A stretch of DNA of 64,000 nt from Pempheris klunzingeri (taxonomy: Eukaryota > Chordata > Actinopteri > Acropomatiformes > Pempheridae), in contig NC_092031.1 of the NCBI RefSeq assembly GCF_042242105.1, forward strand, positions 15,688,662-15,752,661, written 5' to 3'. The notes beneath the pieces are model-generated. The model was not told the DNA's origin. It was given only the letters and a program-made list of their open reading frames with translations, and did not search any database. A program made the translations under genes and the position numbers. This document shows positions 55,504-64,000 of the stretch, in pieces (position 1 is the stretch's first letter; every line of letters begins with the position of its first letter).

Positions 55504-57802
55504 TTTATTATAATTAATATATAAAATAGACAATGTACTTAAATTTTCACAATAGAAAAAATACAAGTAATAAATACAAAAACCATTTTTGTTTTGCAGG
55601 TATTACAAAACATCCAGCACAGTTTGACAGATGTGAGACGATAAAATATTGAGAATAAATGCTTTGCCACACTGATATTCATATAGCTAAATATATGCCT
55701 CATGTCTTTAGGAGTTATTTGTCAACACAGTCTAATGCGTTACAATGCCTGCTTATAAATGATATTGCTAGCACTATTCAGTGGCCTCGTCTCCATGAAA
55801 TCCAGGCCTGTCTGAGCACGTCCTGACTGAGACAGGCCTGCGACCGATGGAGGTTTTCAAGTGAATAAAGCACCACCTCTTTTTCCGCCTTCTTCCCCAG
55901 TCCGCCTTGCCTACTTTCTTTCTCCATCGTTCAACAACTCCTCGACCTTCTCGTCTCCATCTCCATCTTTCTTTCCACTTTTCCGTTTGCCTTTAAAACA
56001 TCCCGTGGATCTGCCCACCCAGCCAATTTCAGAAGTGACCTCAACTTTTCACACGAATAACGTACAAATCATCATCATAGAAAAATAATATCCCTCCAAG
56101 AATCCACTATGACAAGCTAGTACAAACATGGCAAAAAAACACACACACAAAAATCATCATACAGCAATATGGCCATTGGCTTGGGGCATATTTCTACATA
56201 GCTAATAATTAACATTTTGTAAAGTAATCATAGTTGCCACAAACACAATAATTAGACATGAGAATATCCCCGGACTAGTCATAAGTAAGTACTTCTGAAA
56301 ACATAGATAGAACATCACAGCACTCGTTAGCTTGTCTTTTCATAATATCTACCTTTAAATACAAATAAAATATAGAATATATCTCTGATAAATGTCACTC
56401 AACATTTTTGTCTCTAAACGGCACATACAGACAGGACAGATAAGAACACAAAATGGGAATGTATGCAGAGGATTTGCATCAACTTGAGCATAATTCCTAC
56501 CAGATGCGACTCTGCTTTTACTCGTTTTTAGCAAAATGACCAACATCTGTTGTTGGGAGTCTACCAGATAGGAGAAAAAAAAAAAAAAAAAAGAGGAAGC
56601 CACAGCAGAAAGTAGCAAAGTTACTGCACGGTAGGGATTGTGGAATGATCGATGAGGGATTAGAGCTCAGATAACAGGAGAATCCAGAGAGATCCTAAAC
56701 AAAGAAATGTGCAGCCGTGAACAGTCAAGAAGAGGCGATTCTGAGAGTCTGTTTCCAACCTTTTCCCTCTTGTAGATCCCACATACACTGAAGGCACTGC
56801 ATTAATGTGAGAAATATGAACACGAGCACTACGTTCCCCTCAGGTAGAAGGTTAGAACAGGTGGGGAGGAGAAGTGGCCAAAACTAAGAAACTTCATTCA
56901 TCAGTGCAGCATTTCTCAACCTGTCTGTGATCACGTTTGTTCCTGAAATCCTGCCAACCCGAGCAGCTGTGTGGATGTGAGTGTGGCATACTGCTGTGTT
57001 TTGTTTTCAAGAGCATGAAGGAAGCTCCAAATCTGTTACACAGAAGTTATCTCTAAGATGACACTTAGGAATCTCCCATGACCCCGCCTGCATATCAATG
57101 ACTAACAGACGCGACTCATGCTTTGTGACACTGTGCCAGTGCGAGGGACAGCTAGTAACTCCAGACATCGTGGAGCTGGAGGAAGCTGCGCGTAGCGTCC
57201 GCTCCACCTCGCCATTCGGCTGCTGGAGAGGTGAAGACGTACGGTACCTCTGGTTAGGTTGGTCTGGCTTCAGTAAATATCTGCACCCCGGTCGGACCAG
57301 GTAAGGGTGTTCTGCGTGTGCGTGTGATGGCTTGCTTCAGTTGCATTAAACCTGCTGCGTCTTTCTCTGCGTACTTCTAGACTCTGAGAGCTTCTAAATA
57401 AATGCATTTCAGTATATTTCAGTCAACTAAGCTGCAGTGTCATAAAAACGGCATTAGGTGGAGGACACCTCCACCGGTCCTAGATGATTCTTCAACTGTT
57501 CCTGGCTCTTGCTTTGGAAAACTAAGCACAGCTGTTGTCTGTGGGGTGACGTCACGCACCACCACTCCGTCAGCACAGTGTCACACAGGAACGAATGACT
57601 CCTGCACATTTAATCCAGCAGAATTTGGAAATGTGAACGAGGCTTAACGCAAACAAGTGTTTAGTATTTTCCTACTAATATCGTCTTCCTGTTCTCTGCA
57701 TGTGTGTGTGTGTGGTACATGTATGCCTGCGGGTGCGTATGTGTGTGTGCTTGCATTGCAGCTTGTGCGTCCCTCCCCCCAGTCTGGTTCCAGCAGCTCC
57801 CT
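55504..57802 (-). other. maff: maff 3' UTR
   Basis: The minus-strand AATAAA at 55509-55504 would end a 2.3-kb 3' UTR. It converges on the tmem184b signal at 55322-55327, leaving under 200 nt between the two genes. A perfect CRE (TGACGTCA, 57547-57554) lies within. Confidence 0.55.
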
Positions 57803-58433
57803 CTAGGACGGCTCCTGCTCTCTCTGTGGCTGAGGCGGCGGTGGACTCTTCACGATGGTGATGACTGAGGCGGTGTTGAGGCGGGGTGCTGTAGCCAGCA
57901 GGTGGCCTCCTCCGGCCTCCAGGCCCCTGGCGAACCTCTGGAGCGCAGCTAGGCGCGCGCCGAGCCCCTCCAGCTCTTTCCTCATGCCGGCGTTCTCTGC
58001 TCCGAGCCTCTCCACCTCTCTCTGGAGCTCCGTTTTCTGCTGCTCCAGCGCTTCACGCTGGGACACCCGTTTCACCCGGCAGCTGGCGGCGTAGCCCCGG
58101 TTCTTCAGGGTGCGGCGGCGCTGCTTCAGCTTCTGGATCTCCTCACGGGACAGGCCCCGCAGGTGGAGGTTCAGCTCTCGTACGGAGAGCGACATGAGCT
58201 CGCTGTCGGACAGGATGGGCACGTTCTCGCCACACTCCTGTTTCACCTGAAGAGGAAGTGGAAGGAAAGGAGGAAGCACAAGGAAGGAAGAGCAGAGAAA
58301 ATACAAGAGATGGTGTAACCGATATTGACTTTTTCTCTCCTCCCCTTCAACACTGACATTTTCCCTCTTTTAAAAACAGAAAGCTGTGGCTGCGTGTTAC
58401 CTTCAGGGCCTTGCTGCTTCTTTCTGTTGTCAT
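57803..58433 (-). CDS. maff: Small Maf bZIP transcription factor MafF
   Basis: Two coding exons on the minus strand, 58433-58401 and 58246-57803; 477 nt, 158 aa (human MAFF 164). Small Mafs lack a transactivation domain. They dimerise with CNC proteins such as NRF2 or BACH, or with themselves, on Maf recognition elements in the nucleus. Seen: N-terminus [15 protein letters not shown] with a psi-K-x-E SUMO-type site at K13; extended homology region about 24-50 ([20 protein letters not shown]); basic region about 52-72 ([19 protein letters not shown]) with the Maf-specific Tyr; leucine zipper about 75-120; C-terminal ASVITIVKS shared by small Mafs. The SKALK start and overall length fit MafF, but MafK and MafG are close relatives. 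Placement next to tmem184b, as in human 22q13, supports maff. The coding exon begins at 58483 with 50 nt of 5' UTR. Confidence 0.93.
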
Positions 58434-58483
58434 GGTCTTCAGTTTTTGGCCCCCAAGCACCAGCCAACACAGATTCAGACACT

Positions 58484-61352
58484 CTGTGAGAACAGAAAGC
58501 GGACACACAAAGAAAAAGGTATGTTATGGCATGTGACTCGGGACATCAGGCTGTTTTGGCTTGCGTCTGGCCTGACATTTACCATCCGCTCACAAGACAG
58601 CGAGTCATGCAAGATAAATAAAAGGAGAAGCCGCGCATCTTTCATGCTTCTCCAAACGCGCTCTCTCATTAAACTCTGTGGTTTGATATGAAAGCGAGGG
58701 GGGGGAGGTTTTGAAAGCGACACATCTTTCTCTGTTAGCTGGAATGGCGAGGAGGAAGTCGTCATGTGTCTGCCCTTTGGTTGCTCAAAGCAGGTGTCCC
58801 AACCAATTCCCTCAACACTTCCTCTTGTCAACACAACACCAACGGTTCAGGGCTTTCATTGTGAAAAAAAAAATCAAAAAGGAAACAGGCGGCTATTATT
58901 ATGAGATATAGCTCTCACTGTTTCAAGCAATACAGAAGTGAAAACAACCTTATCTACACATCACAATAACCTCTACATACAAAACGGAAACCTAAAATGA
59001 CAACCTACATTAAAAGCTAGACTAAAGAGCCATGACTGGGTAGGTTTCTGCACCCTTAAATTGCTGCTTTCAGTCACAAGCTTTAATAACAGCAGTACAC
59101 ACGCTTGGACCGCCTTAACACTGCTGTGCTTGGAAATTTTCTCCCAGTCTTGTAGCTGTACAGTTCACACAGACTGCGTGGGGACTTCCTACGCTCTTCT
59201 TAAGGTCAGCTCATAAATGCTGTCGCATGGGGGTTAAAGTCCGACTTCTGAGTGGGCCGACTAGAACTGTTGTTTTCACTCACTTCTCGGTTGTTTTGGC
59301 CGTTTGCTTCAGGTCACCGGCATGTTGATAAAGTGACTGTGCACTTCGGCTAGAGGCCGTTTGAGCTGTTCCTACTTTCACCTCCGTCATGATGGTGTGC
59401 TGATGGGAAGAGACGCTGTGTTGGCTGTACAGCTAAAATATCTTTTGACATTAACATTTAATTGAGGCTGACAACTTCTACCCTGACATCATCAAACCAC
59501 ACGGTGTTTTCCCACATTGCTTTTGGAGAGTGAATGTGTTCGCTTTCATATCTATTGCAACACCGGATTCGCTTTCTGGTGTGGATGACCTTTTACTTAG
59601 TCTCTGTTTTAGCCTAGAAATATAGAGAAAACACGTGAAAATGAACAAGACAGGTTGATACGAAATCCAATCACGTGGTTGCTGTTGACCATTAGGCAGT
59701 TTCACTGATGAGCCAAGTCCTCACGCTATAGTTTTTCTTTGGCAAACAGACCAAAGCAGACAGGGTCGTGCTGCCGCAGAATTTCACCACTTACTGATTA
59801 CAGGACACAAGGGTGTATTAATGATCTTTAACGCCATTCCCCCCAGCCCTCTCTTTCTTTTTCTAAATCAGTCAATAACAGAATCTTAAACACGTGGTTG
59901 TGCTCTGTGTTTTAAAAGCAGCATGTGACAGAGCGGGAACGAAATTCACTGAATCTTCTTTGATTTTCACTGAATTATTTAAGATTATTCCAAGTTAGGT
60001 AAGTTTCTTCTCTGCTCGGTTCTGGGTGAGATTACCTGACCTTCGTTACATTGTTATACTCTTGTTACATAAGGTGTTACACTTCTCTAAATTTCAATTT
60101 TGGTATTCTACAACTTCACCTCAGCTTCCCCTTCCTTTGATAGGCCTTTAACTCCTGGGCTCAAACTGTCCAATCCACATAACCAGAGGACATAAAGAGG
60201 AAACTTGATTTGGCTGCTCCCAGGGAACAACACAGAAAACTAAGTGTCAGGAGGAGGAACCATGCAAACAAAAGTTACATTTCCTCTGTTTCATTATTGG
60301 GGGTTCATTTATAGAAATGAAACTATTCTCATAAAAATATGACCTGATGTGATGTCAAATGGCCTTAAACAGCAAATGCAGGTCTTCGAGTCATTACAGA
60401 AGGTGTTGATCCGTATAGGCTGACACTTGCTTTATTGGTTTGGGAGTTTGCGGGCGATAAACTACATTTCCCAAAAGGCGTGGGAGGTGGAGGTTGCAGC
60501 AACAGTGGTTGTCCAACCAGCCGGTGGACTCCGGCTGTAAACCGTGAAGTCAGGGTGATTCAGCAATAAAACGCCTGCTCAGCCCCTCCGAGGCTGCCAG
60601 ACAGCCCAAACCCAGCAAAAGCAGCCGTGACCACGACTCTGTGCGTCTGTCCAAACGGCACAAGATGTCCACGTTTGTTCTTCACTATAAATGTCACTTT
60701 AGAGGACGCGGTGCTGCTAAAGTAACGCTGCCAAAGAAACGCAACAAGTGAACGCAACACTGCCAAACACGAGCTACAAGCGGCAAGGTTTGTGGCGTTA
60801 AACTCCCTCATAGCTGCCCTCGTTTAATATTACATGACTAACTAGCAAAGAGCTAACACACACCTCGCTGGAAACCGCATTAATTCGTCTAGCTACATCC
60901 AGAATCCACCCGTATCCTTATAGGGAGAGGAGCTGCTCAGCTAGGGGGGTGAAGGCGCCGCTGCTGCTATAGTAAACAGCCATCACGAGAGCCCCCGACA
61001 TCCATTTTATTAAGACTTTAAAATAGCCCTTTTAAATGGTTTTAAAACACACAGCCAAAAAGGGAAGTGAGAAGCTCTCCTTGGCGGTGAAATGTTGCGA
61101 GTACAGAGGTATAAATATGAAGAGCGGGGCTAAATTACCCGCATCACCTAAAACATGCTAGTGAGTGTTAGCACCTAGCATCAACGGTTTCTGACGAGCT
61201 AAAGGGGATTAAAGCAAACAGCTGCCTGCTCATTTGTCCTTGGTTGGCTGGAAAGACCCCGGCGGATACAGGCCCTTTAATGCTCGGCTACTACCAAAGA
61301 ATTACAGCTAAGTATTCTATCGTTTAAGATTTTGTAGAAAATCATAATTTAC
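58484..61352. other. maff first intron
   Basis: 2.9 kb between the inferred non-coding first exon and the ATG exon. Two E-boxes with shared flank (CACGTGGTTG) lie at 59672-59681 and 59891-59900. No coding sequence recognised. An additional first exon around 60.5-61.0 kb is possible because that part is CpG-richer. Confidence 0.55.
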
Positions 61353-61440
61353 CTGCTCGGTCGAAGCGACTCTGGCGACAAAATGTCAGTCCGCCTTTTC
61401 CCGGAATTACTCCGCTGCTCTCTGAGGTTGGATTCCTTCA
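61353..61440 (-). other. maff: maff 5' non-coding exon (approximate start)
   Basis: On the minus strand the exon ends GAGCAG|GTAAAT at 61353. Upstream lie GC-rich and CRE elements. The 5' limit is inferred. Confidence 0.5.
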
Positions 61441-61463
61441 TTCATAAAAAACACAAGCGACAA

Positions 61464-61471
61464 TGACGTCA
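61464..61471. promoter_or_regulatory. Perfect CRE in maff promoter
   Basis: TGACGTCA palindrome about 25 nt upstream of the inferred maff first exon. A GC box (CCGCCC on the minus strand, near 61489) and a T-rich TTTTTTATG element (near 61445, minus) flank it. It suggests cAMP- or stress-inducible ATF/CREB control. Confidence 0.6.
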
Positions 61472-61529
61472 GGCCTAAAGAATGAGGGCGGAGCTAACCC
61501 CGCCCCCGCCGCGTACTCCGGGAGGATGT

Positions 61530-62780
61530 AAACAAGGAATCCCTGCATCCCAGAACTTTTCCATGACCCCCCCTCAGTATTCCCAGCAACAAGAATTTAT
61601 CTGGAGAAAGATAAGAAAAAAAAGAAAGAGCCTTTACTGCTCAGCCTTTAGTGCTCAGCCAGGGTTAGGGTATATACTTCTGCACATGTTTTACATTATG
61701 AGGGCTTTTATTCTGTTTAGTTACAAGTTATATGTACAGCAGGATTTTTACATTTCCTGGAATATAGCTGCCAATAAAAACATGTGGATTAAAATCCTTA
61801 GGTGGTGAAACATCACAAATAGCCTACCTCAGGATATGTATCTAGAAATGGCCGTAATGTATTTTCAATTTATCTGTAGTTGCCCTTTTATACTTGGGAT
61901 TTTTAACACTGGGATTAGGAGCAAAGGTTCCAATTTGAACTACACTCATGAGTGAATGTAGGCGGCCGGTACAGTGACACACAAGTGAAAAGAAGTGTGA
62001 CTGTCATCCAGTTTCCTTATGTGGCAAAACAGAGTCACATTTTGTTGAGAGAAGCAAAAAAGAGATCATGATGCAACATAGCCTGAGGGTGATACCTCTA
62101 TTAATAACTTTGTTGTCCTTCATTATTTCTGCTCCAATGCTTTATCAATGTACTAACCATTTCTGGTGTTCTACCAACCCTTCATAAGTGTTGTAACTAT
62201 GAATTAGTGCTCTAACAAAATACAGATGTCTCGCTGGTGCTTAACAGAAGACAGACCTTTACAGATTCCCAGCAGGGAAATCTGGTTGTTGCAGCAGCAC
62301 AAAGAAAAGCAATAAGTACAGATAAGTATAGAAAGTGACATAGATACATATTAAGAGGTATATAAAACTAAAATGAAAATAGGAACAAAACAAGAACGAC
62401 TGGAGACTAAATTAAAGGGTAAAGTGACAGAAGTGGTATTTATAGCAGCTGAGTCAGCAAGTCTATGTAAACACTAGTCTAATATATGATACATTTCAGT
62501 AGTGGTCCTTATTGTCTGTATTAATACAGAGGTGTGATAGAAACGTAAAACAGAATATAATGCAAAAGTGTGTGTAACATACAAACATAATAATACACTG
62601 TACTATGGTACTGGTAAAATGTAGTAACCTAGTATGAAATAATATATAGTACAGCACAGCAATCCGATGATATAATGAATCCACTCTAAATTAGACAAAA
62701 CATACACACATTAGCCTACATTAGTATCTCTAGCCAATTAATAACTTTATTACTGTTGATACCGCGGGCTGCCATTAGAC
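61530..62780. other. Intergenic DNA between maff and tomm22
   Basis: AT-rich, no gene recognised. It contains the near-perfect Maf recognition element at 62447-62459. Confidence 0.65.
62447..62459. promoter_or_regulatory. Maf recognition element / ARE-like site
   Basis: AGCTGAGTCAGCA differs from the T-MARE consensus TGCTGAGTCAGCA only at the first base and contains the NRF2/AP-1 core TGAGTCA. It lies about 1 kb upstream of the maff first exon and about 600 nt upstream of the tomm22 start codon. Confidence 0.6.
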
Positions 62781-62787
62781 AGTCTGT

Positions 62788-62849
62788 GCGGCAGGGGGCG
62801 CTGTTTGTTTCTGGTGACGTCCAAACTGACCCCTGACCTTCTTACGTCA
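62788..62849 (+). promoter_or_regulatory. tomm22 promoter element cluster
   Basis: In 62 nt: CTCF-like GCGGCAGGGGGCGC (62788-62801), a DR1 nuclear-receptor site TGACCC-C-TGACCT (62827-62839) and a CRE-like TTACGTCA (62842-62849). The cluster is 200-260 nt upstream of the tomm22 ATG. Confidence 0.5.
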
Positions 62850-63047
62850 TCCGTCCCTGAGCAGCCTCACGCTTTCCCACTGTGACCTCAGGCTGTCGTT
62901 GAGTCGATGCCCCTCTCTTGTCTTTAGCGTTGACGAAAGCAGGTGGGAAACCTTCAGAGACAAACTAAACCGCCCGTCGGCTTCACCGTGTTTTCTAGCG
63001 ATTTGTCCGCCGCTCACGCAGTCGATCCATCCCGGCAGAGAAGAGAC

Positions 63048-64000
63048 ATGGCCACAATCGAGGAGCTTTCCCCCGCTGCGGGCCCGGTGTCTACCCGGCC
63101 CCCCGAGGACGAGATTGACGACGATGAAGATGAAGATGTAAGTGGCTCGTCAGTCCGGGGTGCCCTGGAGATGTGGATAAGGAAAGAAAATGAAGGTGGA
63201 GTCGCTCAGTTTAGTTTCCAGCTTGTCTATTCCGTGGCTAAACACGGCTAGCTAACAGCTGCACCAGTGCTAACTAGCTAGCTAACTTACCTGCGTTGTC
63301 TGTTCTAGTACGTTTGTTAAATAGTTCAAGTTATCATGTGGACCAATTAGCAATTAATTTCACCACCATGTTATCATCGTGAATGTGTCGAAAGAGGATT
63401 TCTTCCTGTTGTGGAGCTAAACTATCCTGTAGCAAACTGTTGCGTGGACAAAGTGAATTCACCACTCTGATATAATCAATGTAAATGTGTTCTCTCCATT
63501 TTTTTATTCATGTCAGATGCTCCTCAGTTACTCACTCCCACTCTTTTTTTTTCTCTGGCTGCATTTGTCTCCATTAGCTGGACGAGACGCTGATGGAGAG
63601 GCTGTGGGGCCTCACAGAGATGTTTCCTGACACAGTTCGCACAGCCGCTGAGGTGTCTGCACAGTGCTCTGTCTCACTGGCCAAGAAGTTTTACAGGTAC
63701 ATCTCTTCAGCGTTTCCATCTCCCCTCATCGCTGCATGCCTCTATGCAGTGTGTCAGGGTTACCCAGTGGATCAAGAGGTTAACTGGTTGGATCCCAGCA
63801 GCAGCTCTTGGTCCTCATTGTAAATCTCTGGAAGTTAATCCTAGAAGTTCATGTCTGTGGTCCATCTCAAACAGCAGAGACTAACTGGATTGTAAACCTA
63901 ACTTGTTTCAGTTTTTCTCGCTCGGCGCTCTGGGTGGGTACTACCTCCTTCATGATCCTAGTGCTGCCCGTAGTGTTTGAGACAGAGAGACTACAGCTGG
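63048..64000 (+). CDS. tomm22: Mitochondrial import receptor TOM22 (partial, 3' end beyond window)
   Basis: Central receptor of the TOM complex in the outer mitochondrial membrane; it accepts presequence proteins from TOM20 and organises the pore. Exons 63048-63137, 63578-63696 and 63912 to the window end; phases agree. Seen: acidic cytosolic N-terminus (PPEDEIDDDEDEDLDET), the conserved ERLWGLTEMFP, then the start of the single membrane anchor with SALWVGTTSFMILVLPVVFE. Human TOMM22 has 142 aa; about 99 residues are present here before the edge cuts the gene inside the segment after the anchor. At the exon 2-3 junction the usual Tyr-Arg-Phe is read as Tyr-Ser-Phe. The ATG context agacATGG has purine at -3 and G at +4. 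Confidence 0.95.
63138..63577. other. tomm22 intron 1
   Basis: Begins with a dense run of ctagctaac motifs (63247-63290). No exon recognised. Confidence 0.75.

Overview
The window is nuclear DNA of a ray-finned fish, most likely a percomorph teleost. The evidence is compact vertebrate genes with GT-AG introns, many CA/TG microsatellites, dispersed repeats of a type I know from percomorph genomes, and a gene set matching human chromosome 22q13 (TNRC6B, CSNK1E, TMEM184B, MAFF, TOMM22). I see no bacterial, viral or CRISPR content.

Layout. Positions 1-7.4 kb hold no gene I can support, only repeats and microsatellites. From 10.6 to 7.6 kb on the minus strand lies a seven-exon gene for an endonuclease IV (Nfo/Apn1-type) AP endonuclease, 320 aa, with all nine metal ligands. 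It is head-to-head with tnrc6b (plus, about 11.0-29.0 kb), whose 20 coding exons join in frame to a 2124-aa GW182-family protein. Then csnk1e (plus, about 31.1-41.2 kb, 420 aa) and tmem184b (plus, about 42.5-55.3 kb, 417 aa). maff (minus, 61.4-55.5 kb, 158 aa) is tail-to-tail with tmem184b. tomm22 (plus, from 63.05 kb) runs off the right edge.

These are not an operon. They serve separate processes: base-excision repair (AP endonuclease), miRNA-directed silencing (tnrc6b), circadian/Wnt kinase signalling (csnk1e), a seven-pass membrane protein (tmem184b), small-Maf transcription control (maff) and mitochondrial protein import (tomm22). I worked out exon borders by hand from splice signals, reading phase and remembered family sequence. 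For the five complete genes every junction keeps the frame and the totals are divisible by three.

Most worth a second look: a vertebrate endonuclease IV with an intact active site; a 27-nt in-frame candidate microexon in tmem184b; a possible alternative 3' end of csnk1e whose stop codon overlaps a consensus splice donor; a near-perfect Maf recognition element about 1 kb upstream of maff; a DR1 plus CRE-like plus CTCF-like cluster in the tomm22 promoter; a degenerate foldback repeat in a tnrc6b intron; and repeated CTAAATCA motifs in a pyrimidine tract before the last tmem184b exon. No wholly new system is evident. These are local features of otherwise ordinary genes.
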